In this document: one piece after another, positions 1 through 7,053 of the stretch
Position numbering within the stretch: the first letter of the stretch is position 1
Layout: every line of letters starts with the position of its first letter
Origin: Deltaproteobacteria bacterium
GTDB taxonomy: Bacteria > Desulfobacterota > Syntrophia > Syntrophales > UBA2210
Length of the DNA stretch: 9,160 nucleotides
Assembly: GCA_030603465.1 (NCBI GenBank)
Contig: JAUVXT010000098.1
Coordinates: 1-9,160 of the forward strand
Direction: 5' to 3'
The notes under the pieces: model-generated
Seen by the model: the letters and a program-made list of their open reading frames with translations, nothing else
What the model was told of the DNA's origin: nothing
Database searches by the model: none
Program-made: the position numbers and the translations under genes

Positions 1-472
1 AGACAACCATCGGAATAGATGGAGGGATTATATTCCCTAATGGTCCAGCTGTGCCGACTACGGCCGAAGAAAAATCTTTAGGGTAGTTCTCTTTTTCCAT
101 GGAAGGAATCAATACCGTTGCTACGGCAGCAGTATCCGCCACCGCTGAGCCCGATATGCCTCCCATGACCATGCCGGTTGATACCGCCACCATTGATAGT
201 CCCCCCTTGAAATGGCCAATTAAAGAATTACAAAAATCGACCGCCCGTTTGGATATTCCTCCATGACACATGATTTCACCCACCAGCACAAATCCCGGAA
301 TGGCCAGGAGTGTAAACGAATCCATGCCGATCATTAAACGTTGCGCAATAACCAGCAAGGGAAGGTCCCCGGCTATGCAGGCATAGGTAGCGGTAATACC
401 GAATGAAAAGTAAAGCGGCATTCCCAGCAAGGTCAAAATTAAAAAAATGACAACAACTGATACCATTAACAT
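1..472 (-). CDS. dctM: TRAP transporter large permease DctM, N-terminal part (runs off the left edge)
   Basis: The reading frame opens at the ATG whose first base is 472 and stays open for 157 codons to base 1, so the 3' end is missing; family members usually run to about 425-430 residues. DctM is the 12-helix inner-membrane subunit that moves the solute using a sodium gradient. Visible family signatures are GGISGSAVADTAA (residues 104-116) and AGPLGNIIPPSIPM (142-155), plus a hydrophobic N-terminal helix (about 3-17) and the segment LLAIPGFVLVGEIM (55-68). The start overlaps the end of dctQ by 7 bases and is preceded by GGAGGAG 8 nt upstream (481-487), which supports translational coupling. 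A second ATG two codons later (466) is possible but has worse spacing. Identification of the family is firm; the transported solute is unknown. Confidence 0.95.
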   Translation of the reverse strand, partial: MLMVSVVVIFLILTLLGMPLYFSFGITATYACIAGDLPLLVIAQRLMIGMDSFTLLAIPGFVLVGEIMCHGGISKRAVDFCNSLIGHFKGGLSMVAVSTGMVMGGISGSAVADTAAVATVLIPSMEKENYPKDFSSAVVGTAGPLGNIIPPSIPMVV

Positions 473-969
473 ACCAACTTCTCCTCCGATGGATCTGTTT
501 TTCGAAATTCCAGGATAGAAACTATGATAGCCTCCGCAATGTAAATTCCCATGAACAATCCACCAACGGGAATGGTCAGATAAAACCAACCCATGGATAT
601 CCCGAGCGTCGGCGATGCCGCCTCTGACACCAGCGGGTATATTATCAGACCCTGTTGAATCATTACCCAGCAAAAGCCGATCATCATCAGTCGCAGTACA
701 TTCAACCAGATTAAGCGTACTTTGGGGGGGAGAAAATTCACAAGAAAAGTGATTTGAATGTGACTTTGCTCCCTGGTCACTAGAGTTGCGCCAAAGATAA
801 CCATCCATAAAAACAGATAACGGCTCAGCTCCATGGACCATGCCGGCGGCTGGTGAAAAACATAGCGCATGACGACAGCGTAGGAAAGACACGCCACAAT
901 AACGCTGAACAGGCAGATACAAATGATCTTTAGTGCCATTTCTATAATGTCTAGAATTTTAGTTGCCAT
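466..969 (-). CDS. dctQ: TRAP transporter small permease DctQ
   Basis: This is a 167-residue inner-membrane protein with four predicted helices (about residues 13-36, 46-66, 85-108 and 127-151), the usual size and topology for DctQ. Typical residues are RYVFHQPPAWSMELSRYLF (35-53), followed by a basic/polar loop with REQSHIQI (66-73), and SPTLGISMGWFYLTIPVGG (119-137) before the last helix. DctQ is a membrane partner of DctM and is required for uptake with the periplasmic DctP. The ATG at 969 is preceded by AGAGGG (971-976). The gene lies 62 nt after dctP, with a GC-rich hairpin in the gap, and overlaps dctM by 7 nt. The family call is secure; the substrate cannot be deduced. Confidence 0.95.
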   Translation of the reverse strand: MATKILDIIEMALKIICICLFSVIVACLSYAVVMRYVFHQPPAWSMELSRYLFLWMVIFGATLVTREQSHIQITFLVNFLPPKVRLIWLNVLRLMMIGFCWVMIQQGLIIYPLVSEAASPTLGISMGWFYLTIPVGGLFMGIYIAEAIIVSILEFRKTDPSEEKLVC

Positions 970-985
970 ATTCCCTCTTTTTTGT

Positions 986-1012
986 GGGGGGCGAAGCGTA
1001 TGCCCGCCCCCC
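986..1012 (-). promoter_or_regulatory. GC-rich hairpin between dctP and dctQ
   Basis: GGGGGGCG (986-993) and CGCCCCCC (1005-1012) form a perfect 8-bp stem around an 11-nt loop. On the transcribed minus strand the stem is followed by ACAAAAAA and not by a run of U, so it does not look like an intrinsic terminator of the operon. Stem-loops at this position, between a binding-protein gene and its permease genes, are known to protect the upstream message and allow more binding protein than permease to be made; applying that here is inference. Confidence 0.6.
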
Positions 1013-1031
1013 GAATGACAATCAAGTCTTT

Positions 1032-2057
1032 TTATTTCTTCTTTTTCCGGTAGTCTTCAATAAATGCCATCGCTTCATCCATAAACTCCGGACCAATCTT
1101 GGATCGGAACTGCTTATAAGCGGGACGTGTCAGTTTACGAAAAGCCTCAAACGCTTCCGGGCTGAGTGAGTTTACCTTAACGCCTTTAGCCGTCAGCAGC
1201 GCTTCGGATTTATCATCAAACTGCGCCTGCTGTTTGCGGGCCCACAGCAAGGCCTCCGCAGCCGATTTCTTGATAAGCTTTTGTTCCTCGGATGTAAAGT
1301 TGTCGAACATCTTCTTGCTCATAATCAACGGAGCCGTTTCATAGTAGTGTCTGGTCCTGGTGGCATACTTGGCGATGTCATACAGCTTGAGGTGATAGCC
1401 CAGCCCATAAGTGGTTGAAATGCCGTTTACCGTCCCCTGGCGCAGACCCAGTAAAGCTTCACTCCAAGCCATTGGCGTGGCAACGCCACCCATGTTGTTG
1501 ATGGTGGACATGTCAAGTGGCGTCTCGACCGTACGGAGCTTTAACCCCCTGAGGTCTTCCGGTTTTGTGATTGGACGGACATTATTCCAAATACCTCGAA
1601 ATGACCAGGTCGCCCATCCCAACCCTACAAGGTCTTTGTCCTCCAGCATTTTGAACAATTTCTGTCCGATGGGTCCATCCAGAAAAGCATTGACCTCTTC
1701 ATGATTATTGAAGAGATAGGGCAACGGCACCATAAAATACTGAGGAATAACGTTTGCCAAAACGGAACCACTGACGATGGCCGTGTTCAGTGTCCCCAAA
1801 CGGCAACCCTCAATCATTTCCCGGTCCCCCCCCATAACACCACGGTCCAGAATTTTGACCTTTAGTTTATCCCCGGATTGCGCCTTTAAAACTTCCTGCC
1901 ATTTCACCAGGCTTTGTCCGATCGTCGTTTCGGGAAGGGCCACAGTGGCAACCCGGATCGTCTTGGCGGCTTCGGCGCCCGAAACCGAAAAGGCGATCAA
2001 ACAAATGGCACATAAAGCAAACAAGAATACTGGTTTAAAAACATTACGATCTTTCAT
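1032..2057 (-). CDS. dctP: TRAP transporter periplasmic solute-binding protein DctP
   Basis: This 341-residue exported protein captures the solute in the periplasm and delivers it to DctQM. The N-terminus is a clear Sec signal peptide: basic start (K2, R4, K8), hydrophobic core about 10-25, and a likely cleavage after the AEA at 28-30. The mature part has the DctP fold signatures PEDLRGLKLR (166-175), GGVATPMAWSEALLGLRQGTVNG (190-212) and LYDIAKYATRTRHYYETAPLIMSKKMF (225-251). R175 lies where TRAP binding proteins carry the arginine that grips the substrate carboxylate, so a carboxylic acid ligand is likely. The ATG at 2057 has a strong AAGGAGGT site (2064-2071), the best in the window, fitting a need for excess binding protein. 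The 123-nt gap upstream shows no convincing promoter. Ligand identity is unknown. Confidence 0.95.
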   Translation of the reverse strand: MKDRNVFKPVFLFALCAICLIAFSVSGAEAAKTIRVATVALPETTIGQSLVKWQEVLKAQSGDKLKVKILDRGVMGGDREMIEGCRLGTLNTAIVSGSVLANVIPQYFMVPLPYLFNNHEEVNAFLDGPIGQKLFKMLEDKDLVGLGWATWSFRGIWNNVRPITKPEDLRGLKLRTVETPLDMSTINNMGGVATPMAWSEALLGLRQGTVNGISTTYGLGYHLKLYDIAKYATRTRHYYETAPLIMSKKMFDNFTSEEQKLIKKSAAEALLWARKQQAQFDDKSEALLTAKGVKVNSLSPEAFEAFRKLTRPAYKQFRSKIGPEFMDEAMAFIEDYRKKKK

Positions 2058-2118
2058 CAGTACACCTCCTTATTAATAGTTAAATTTCAGCCGTTTAATC
2101 GGCCATTTCATGCCGTTG

Positions 2119-2162
2119 TTCCCAAAAGACGCCACCAGAGGGAACTCGGACATTCCCAAAAG
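2119..2162. repeat. 10-bp direct repeat upstream of dctP
   Basis: TTCCCAAAAG occurs at 2119-2128 and again at 2153-2162, 34 nt apart start to start (about three helical turns), in the 123-nt gap between the flavoenzyme gene and dctP. It could be a regulator site or chance; nothing else supports a function. Confidence 0.3.
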
Positions 2163-2180
2163 CTTAAACCACCCTACCCG

Positions 2181-4112
2181 CTAAATTCGGATAGCCAATT
2201 CGAAAGCTTGATGAATGGCTTCCAGGGCATTACCCGGATTCCAGCAATCCCCCACCCTGTACCAGAGGGCCCCATCCGGCAACGCGGGTTTGTCTTCCGC
2301 CATTTGGGATGTCATTCCAATGGCCAGGACTACCTTTCGCACCGGAAGTCGCATCTCCCTGCCGCCGCCTATTAGAGGCCGGTCAGAGATAAGCACAGTG
2401 TCTTCCAAAATTTTAACGAGGCGGTATCCGTTGTAAATTTTAACATCATTGTCAGACAACCGTTGTAGCAGTCCCTCCCGAACACCGATCCCCTCCACCA
2501 AATCCCGGCCTGGAGAATCAAGCATTTCGACTATTGCCACAGCAAGGCCTTTTGCTGCTAAAAAATCGGCAGTTTCGAGCCCCGAGGCTCCCCCACCGAT
2601 GATCGCAACCGGTCCCTCCGATATTTCAACCTGGCCCGTTAATACCTCCTGGACGGTAATAACATGTGGAAGGTCGGCGCCGGGAATGGGGGGACGGTCG
2701 GGGGCAGAGCCCGTGGCAAAAACATACACATCACCTTTCAAATCACTAAGGCGATCAACATCAGCCGTTGTGTTCAAACGAATATCAACTTTCAGGCGCC
2801 TTAGCTCTCCCGCATAAAAATCAGCCATCTTTTGAAAATCGGTCTTGGTGGGTGGAACCGCCGCCAACTTGATCTGCCCTCCCAGACGATTCCCCTTTTC
2901 CAACAAAATGACTTCATGTCCTCTCAGACTGGCCACACGCGCAACCTCACACCCCGCCGGTCCCCCGCCTATAACGACTACCCGGCGTCTGAACGCAGCT
3001 TCGGTGATGGGACGTTCAAACTCGCGGCCGACAAGCGGATTGTACATGCAACTAACCCCGCAGCACGTTGGGTCCCTCAGAGCGCCGAAACATCCCTGAT
3101 TGCAGCGCAGGCATTCGCGGATTTCATCCAAACGTCCCCCCTCCACTTTTCTAGGCCACTCCGGATCGGCAATAAGTGGCCGACCCAGTCCGATCAAATC
3201 TGCCATTCCGGATTCAATCGCCGCTTGTGACGAGGCAGGAGTCATGGAATTGCCGATGATTACCGGAACCTTGACAACCGCCCTGATCTGCTTTCCAATG
3301 GGAAGCAACAGGCCACGTGGCACATTGCCGGGTGGAATAGCAATGTGATTTACATGCCCCAATCCGCCGGAGACATTGATAGCTGTAACACCGTTCTCAT
3401 CCAAAACCTTTGAAAACGCTACCGCATCTTCCGGAGTAAATCCGTCAGGAGTAAATTCGCTACCCGATATTCTGAAGATGACGGGATAATCAGCTCCGAG
3501 TCGTTCACGGATAGCCCTTAAGATTTCCAGGGGGAAACGAAACCGTCCCTCTCGGCTGCCGCCATAATCATCGGTGCGCTTATTCCAGAAAGGAGATAAA
3601 AATTCGGAAAGGAGGCAGCCATGGCAGGCGTGTATCTCAACGGCATCAAACTGCGCGGCACGCGTTTTTTCTGCCGCACCCACAAAGAGCCCGGTTAAGT
3701 AATGAATTTCTTCAGGGGTCAATTCTTTGCACTCCGGACCACAATCAGGAGCCGCAGAATAAGCGGCATACCGCGGAAATCCATTGAGCGTTTGTCGAAA
3801 GTAAAGGCCTATTTGCAAGGATGCCAAGCTGCCTTCATCATGAATTCGTCGCGTAAGTTTTTGGAGCCCAGGAATCAAATGGTTACCAAATACGCCCAAA
3901 GCGTTTTTAACATGGGGCAGCTGCGGATGAATAGATGCTTCTTCAACAGTTACCAGCGCTACGCCACCCGCGGCACGGGCAGCATAATATTCAATTAGTC
4001 GATCAGTTACTTGCCCACACGGCCCCGCAAAACATGTGGACATGGCTGTCATTACCAGACGGTTTTTTAGAACCAGTTTTCCAAGACTTGTCGGTTCAAA
4101 AATTTTTTCCAT
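2181..4112 (-). CDS. NADH:flavin oxidoreductase with FMN barrel, 4Fe-4S cluster and FAD/NAD domains (2,4-dienoyl-CoA reductase / 2-enoate reductase family)
   Basis: From the ATG at 4112 this is 643 residues, close to E. coli FadH. The start is set by AAGGAG-AGGAG (4123-4133) 10 nt upstream; the longer GTG-initiated frame from 4145 would contain that site within its codons. Domains in order: old-yellow-enzyme FMN barrel (about 1-330) with H161, H164 and H253 (aligning with FadH H252); a [4Fe-4S] cysteine set C334, C337, C341 and probably C355; an FAD Rossmann motif GGGPAG (382-387); and an NAD(P)H motif GGGASG (506-511) with E529 at the end of the next strand, hinting at NADH. The family reduces activated C=C bonds of enoates or dienoyl-CoAs using NAD(P)H through FAD, Fe-S and FMN. 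Oddities: the catalytic tyrosine position (FadH Y166) is C166, and the third-to-fourth cysteine spacing is 13, not 11. Bile-acid or other ring reductases of the same family are alternatives; the substrate is unknown. Confidence 0.92.
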   Translation of the reverse strand: MEKIFEPTSLGKLVLKNRLVMTAMSTCFAGPCGQVTDRLIEYYAARAAGGVALVTVEEASIHPQLPHVKNALGVFGNHLIPGLQKLTRRIHDEGSLASLQIGLYFRQTLNGFPRYAAYSAAPDCGPECKELTPEEIHYLTGLFVGAAEKTRAAQFDAVEIHACHGCLLSEFLSPFWNKRTDDYGGSREGRFRFPLEILRAIRERLGADYPVIFRISGSEFTPDGFTPEDAVAFSKVLDENGVTAINVSGGLGHVNHIAIPPGNVPRGLLLPIGKQIRAVVKVPVIIGNSMTPASSQAAIESGMADLIGLGRPLIADPEWPRKVEGGRLDEIRECLRCNQGCFGALRDPTCCGVSCMYNPLVGREFERPITEAAFRRRVVVIGGGPAGCEVARVASLRGHEVILLEKGNRLGGQIKLAAVPPTKTDFQKMADFYAGELRRLKVDIRLNTTADVDRLSDLKGDVYVFATGSAPDRPPIPGADLPHVITVQEVLTGQVEISEGPVAIIGGGASGLETADFLAAKGLAVAIVEMLDSPGRDLVEGIGVREGLLQRLSDNDVKIYNGYRLVKILEDTVLISDRPLIGGGREMRLPVRKVVLAIGMTSQMAEDKPALPDGALWYRVGDCWNPGNALEAIHQAFELAIRI

Positions 4113-4122
4113 CGACAATTGT

Positions 4123-4133
4123 CTCCTCTCCTT
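4123..4133 (-). promoter_or_regulatory. Ribosome binding site fixing the start of the flavoenzyme
   Basis: The minus strand reads AAGGAGAGGAG, then 10 nt (including the palindrome GACAATTGTC, 4114-4123), then ATG at 4112. This double purine-rich site favours the 4112 start over the upstream GTG at 4145. Confidence 0.75.
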
Positions 4134-4148
4134 GAAATCAACCACCCA

Positions 4149-4250
4149 TCATTCTGATTCAATATATTGCTCTTTGGTTTTAATCTCATAATGTTTCCCC
4201 TTCTTGATGCCATGGATCTTTGCAACGCCACAGGCGTCATAATTCAGCAT
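4149..4250 (-). CDS. Small ORF of 33 codons between the oxidoreductase gamma subunit and the flavoenzyme
   Basis: An ATG at 4250 overlaps the gamma-subunit stop (ATGCTGA arrangement) and is preceded by a textbook AAGGAG 7 nt upstream, located inside the last codons of the gamma gene. The frame runs 33 codons to TGA at 4149-4151. The peptide begins MLNYDACGVAKIHGIKKGK and ends in a charged tail KTKEQYIESE; it has one cysteine, no membrane segment, and a mix of Lys and Glu. I do not recognise a family. It sits in a 131-nt gap that is otherwise unusually long for this tightly packed operon, and its stop lies 36 nt before the next start, so translation could pass from gamma to the flavoenzyme through it. 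It may be a small subunit, a coupling peptide, or chance; the good binding site and position argue for translation. Confidence 0.5.
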   Translation of the reverse strand: MLNYDACGVAKIHGIKKGKHYEIKTKEQYIESE

Positions 4251-4783
4251 GCCTTAACTCCTTCAAAACCCAGATTAAATGCATCACGGTTCAATGACTC
4301 CTTACCCCTGGGAACGGACATGGCAATAGCTTTTTCCAAAGCATCGCGGCTGACAACCCCTGTGATTTTGCACAATGCACCAAGCATTACGATATTGGCC
4401 GTGATAGGCGCTTGGATTTCATGGCGTGCGAGGGACGTGGCCGGAATTTTATAGATCCTCTTAATGTAACCAGGGGGCTCAATGACCATATCTTCGTCAT
4501 AGATCAGAATGCCATCTGGGTTTACGCTATCTCCGAAGCGTGTAATGGAATCCTGTGCCTGAGCCACAAGGATATCCGGTTGCGTTACTCGCGGGAAAAC
4601 GACCGGCTCATCCGCTATAATCACCCATGTGACGGCAAAGCCCCCTCTGAGTTCAGACGAATAGGCCTGAGTCTGAGTGGCATACTTGCCGTCGTTTGTT
4701 ACCGCCGCAGACCCCAGAATAACACCTGCCAGAATGGAGCCCTGACCACCCACGCCCGCTATGGTCAAATCGGTTTGCACCAT
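4244..4783 (-). CDS. korC: 2-oxoacid:ferredoxin oxidoreductase, gamma subunit
   Basis: The 179-residue product matches the gamma (PFOR domain III-type) subunit, which helps bind CoA and completes the enzyme turning a 2-oxoacid plus CoA into acyl-CoA, CO2 and reduced ferredoxin. Visible signatures are the glycine-rich AGVGGQG (9-15) at the N-terminus, YSSELRGG (41-48), and a C-terminal block ANIVMLGAL (129-137) with conserved asparagines later (N165, N170), as in KorC/VorC proteins. The ATG overlaps the beta stop by one base (TAATG), with GGAGG 7 nt upstream (4791-4795), so translation is coupled. The symbol is given by family resemblance only; 2-oxoglutarate is not proven as substrate, and branched-chain or aryl 2-oxoacids remain possible. 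Confidence 0.93.
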   Translation of the reverse strand: MVQTDLTIAGVGGQGSILAGVILGSAAVTNDGKYATQTQAYSSELRGGFAVTWVIIADEPVVFPRVTQPDILVAQAQDSITRFGDSVNPDGILIYDEDMVIEPPGYIKRIYKIPATSLARHEIQAPITANIVMLGALCKITGVVSRDALEKAIAMSVPRGKESLNRDAFNLGFEGVKAC

Positions 4784-5613
4784 TACATTGCCTCCATCAT
4801 TTTACGTCTGAGATTCATACACTCTTCGGATAGCTCGGCTTTTTCTATGTCGACAAATTCCCCAATAACGATTTTACCCAGAAGCGCCTCCGGTTCCATG
4901 TTTCGGGCTTTGTTTATTTTGACGCTGTTTACTTTAAAGTCTTTAAGCATATCCACTGCTTTACCGAGTTTGCTGACTCTTCCGTATTGAACCGGACATT
5001 GGCTCATTGCTTCAATCAGAGCGAATCCCTTCTTTTGAATAGCTTTTTTAATAGACCGGGTCATCTGTCGGGGGTGATACGTTGTCCAGCGGGCGGCATA
5101 GGACGCTCCGGCAGTGACGACCATCGGCGTAATATCAAAATTATGTTCCATGGTTCCATAAGGGCTTGTAATCGTCGTAAGACCGCGCGGAGTTGTGGGA
5201 GCGGTTTGACCGCCTGTCATACCATAGATGCCGTTGTTTAAAAGAATCACTGTCAAATTTATGTTTCGACGGGCGGCGTGAATCAGATGGTTACCGCCGA
5301 TGGCTGCCAAATCACCGTCTCCGCTGATGACCATCACATTTTTATTGGGCAGTCCGAGTTTCACGCCTGTCGCAAATGCAATGGGTCTTCCATGGGTTGT
5401 ATGCAGCGTATCGGTGTTATACAGAGGACTGGGTATCCAGGCCGAGCATCCAATGCCGGAGACAAAAACAAAATCGTCCATATTGAATTCCAGTTCGTCA
5501 ATCGCTCTGAGAATCGCCTGAGAAACGATACCGATCCCGCAACCGGGACAAGTGGTTGTTCGAGTAATATGGCTGCGGGTATATTTTTTTAACGGATGGA
5601 TTGAAACAGTCAT
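4783..5613 (-). CDS. korB: 2-oxoacid:ferredoxin oxidoreductase, beta subunit (thiamine diphosphate-binding)
   Basis: This 276-residue subunit carries the thiamine diphosphate site and the proximal [4Fe-4S] cluster. The ThDP/Mg motif begins at GDGD (98-101) and ends at N126-N127 (ILLNNGIYGMTGGQ). The cluster cysteines expected for the family are present: C22 and C25 in TCPGCG, C56 in GIGCSAW and C206 in SQCPVQYGR. It also has the HTTHGRPIAFATGVK segment (71-85) typical of these enzymes. The ATG at 5613 has AGGAG 8 nt upstream, within the last codons of the alpha gene, and only 4 nt separate the two genes. All key residues appear intact, so an active enzyme is expected. The single cluster and small size fit the four-subunit type, where the ferredoxin subunit (6756-7016) carries electrons away. 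Confidence 0.95.
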   Translation of the reverse strand: MTVSIHPLKKYTRSHITRTTTCPGCGIGIVSQAILRAIDELEFNMDDFVFVSGIGCSAWIPSPLYNTDTLHTTHGRPIAFATGVKLGLPNKNVMVISGDGDLAAIGGNHLIHAARRNINLTVILLNNGIYGMTGGQTAPTTPRGLTTITSPYGTMEHNFDITPMVVTAGASYAARWTTYHPRQMTRSIKKAIQKKGFALIEAMSQCPVQYGRVSKLGKAVDMLKDFKVNSVKINKARNMEPEALLGKIVIGEFVDIEKAELSEECMNLRRKMMEAM

Positions 5614-5617
5614 GTAA

Positions 5618-6769
5618 TCATCTCCTATTTAGATGGCTTAGGATATATTCCGGATCATGAATCTGACCTAAAGTCTGAGGTCCTAGAAAGGATACACGAC
5701 AGGCATGGGCCGCTTCGGCTTTGATATATGGGTACATCTGACCTGTGTTATTCTCTAGGACCAGCATATATTCGACGTTTTCAGCAAGCTGTCGGATTTC
5801 CTTATCGGGAAACGGCCAACAGGTCAGCATTCTGAAAGTACCCACTTTCAGGCCGTTCTTTCTGGCCAGTCCGGCCGCGGCCCTGGCTGATCGGGAAACC
5901 GTTCCGTAGGAGACTAGTGCAACCTCGGCATCGATGCAATCGTCCTCTACCTGAACGATATCATCCCTATGATTGACAATTTTCTTAATCGGATTCATGA
6001 CATAGGTATGCATCACCGCTGGATCTGACAGGTTCCGCATACCGTGCTCGTCATGACAGGAACTGGTCACATGGGCCTTAAGCCCCAGCCCGAACACCGG
6101 CATAGGTGCAACCTTAACATCCAGAAAATCCCGGCGATCAAGAACGGAGACAGACTGTTCCGCGATTTTGCGCTGTTTAATTTTAGTCCGGTCTTCCTCC
6201 GGGATTACAATCTGTTCCCGCATATGACCGATAAAGCCGTCAGCCATCAGGAAAACGGGCACACGATATGCTTCGGCCAGGCTGAAGGCGCGAATTGTTA
6301 AATCAAACATTTCCTGCGGGCTTTCCGGACTCAGCGCAATGATTTGATAATCGCCATGTGACCCTCTGGCCACCTGCACCATATCCGCAGCCAATCCAAC
6401 GGATGGAACACCGGTCGAGGGGCCGAATCGCTGAACGTCAATAATAACCAGCGGTGTTTCTGTTGCCACCGCAAATCCAATATTTTCCTGCATCAGGCTG
6501 ATACCCGGACCCGAAGTGACGGTCATTGCCTTGCAGCCAACCCACGAAGCCCCTATGGCTGAACAAATCGCACCGATTTCGTCTTCGGTCTGAAGGAAAG
6601 TGCCATTGACCCGGGGAAGCCTTGCAGCCAGCCTATTTGCCACCTCGCTGGCGGGTGTTATAGGATATCCGGCAACGAAATTACATCCCGCGGCAATTGC
6701 CCCTTCGGCGCAAGCCCAGTTGCCCATTTCAAAATGGGTGCCCGTCAATACCTTTTTATTCCTGCTCAT
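5618..6769 (-). CDS. korA: 2-oxoacid:ferredoxin oxidoreductase, alpha subunit
   Basis: From the ATG at 6769 the product is 383 residues, the normal size for KorA/VorB-type alpha subunits. It contributes the pyrimidine-side part of the ThDP site and the acidic substrate pocket at the subunit interface. Signatures are GYPITPASE (34-42), QTEDEIGA (60-67), TSGPG (85-89), and the VQRFGPSTGVPS segment (112-123) that shapes the substrate and CoA site; a transketolase C-terminal-like domain follows (about 245-383). An ATG two codons earlier (6775) is possible, but AAAGGGG directly abuts it, whereas the same site is 6 nt from the 6769 ATG, so I prefer the shorter form. It overlaps the ferredoxin gene by 14 nt. 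The substrate pocket cannot be read well enough to choose between 2-oxoglutarate and other 2-oxoacids. Confidence 0.94.
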   Translation of the reverse strand: MSRNKKVLTGTHFEMGNWACAEGAIAAGCNFVAGYPITPASEVANRLAARLPRVNGTFLQTEDEIGAICSAIGASWVGCKAMTVTSGPGISLMQENIGFAVATETPLVIIDVQRFGPSTGVPSVGLAADMVQVARGSHGDYQIIALSPESPQEMFDLTIRAFSLAEAYRVPVFLMADGFIGHMREQIVIPEEDRTKIKQRKIAEQSVSVLDRRDFLDVKVAPMPVFGLGLKAHVTSSCHDEHGMRNLSDPAVMHTYVMNPIKKIVNHRDDIVQVEDDCIDAEVALVSYGTVSRSARAAAGLARKNGLKVGTFRMLTCWPFPDKEIRQLAENVEYMLVLENNTGQMYPYIKAEAAHACRVSFLGPQTLGQIHDPEYILSHLNRR

Positions 6770-7016
6770 TTTCATCCCCTTTATCAGGCGCCTCGTCTCC
6801 TATGTCTTTTTCCACTACAATGGCAAAATCAGGGCAATAGATCATACAATTCTGACAGCCGGTACACTCGCGTTCTCCCTTGTATTCCGGTGGTAAATAT
6901 CCCGCATCGTTCATCTCTTCGGAAGCTTGGAATAATTGCTTGGGACATATGAAGGTACAGATGCCACAATCATCAACCCCCTTGCAGGCCTGACGAAATA
7001 TGGTTATCTTGGGCAT
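6756..7016 (-). CDS. korD: 2-oxoacid:ferredoxin oxidoreductase, delta subunit (2x[4Fe-4S] ferredoxin)
   Basis: The 86-residue product is the ferredoxin-like subunit that passes electrons from the beta-subunit cluster to external ferredoxin. The second cluster motif is classic (C51-x2-C54-x2-C57-x3-C61-P). The first is stretched: C11-x5-C17-x2-C20-x3-C24-P, with GVDD lengthening the first gap by three residues. The region between the motifs, with NDAGYLPPEYKGE (36-48), is as in KorD proteins, and the C-terminus is an acidic tail. The ATG at 7016 is chosen because AAGGAG lies 8 nt upstream (7025-7030); a longer frame to 7106 would run back into the preceding gene and lacks such a site. The gene lies 37 nt after the dehydrogenase gene and overlaps the alpha gene by 14 nt, confirming the order delta-alpha-beta-gamma. 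Confidence 0.93.
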   Translation of the reverse strand: MPKITIFRQACKGVDDCGICTFICPKQLFQASEEMNDAGYLPPEYKGERECTGCQNCMIYCPDFAIVVEKDIGDEAPDKGDENEQE

Positions 7017-7053
7017 AAAAAAGTCTCCTTCTGTTTCATTAATGCCGCAACTT

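Noticed and set aside
4113..4145. GTG-initiated 11-codon N-terminal extension of the flavoenzyme
   Set aside because: The extension would encode its own ribosome binding site, overlaps the end of the small ORF, and FadH-like proteins begin at the equivalent of MEKIFEP.
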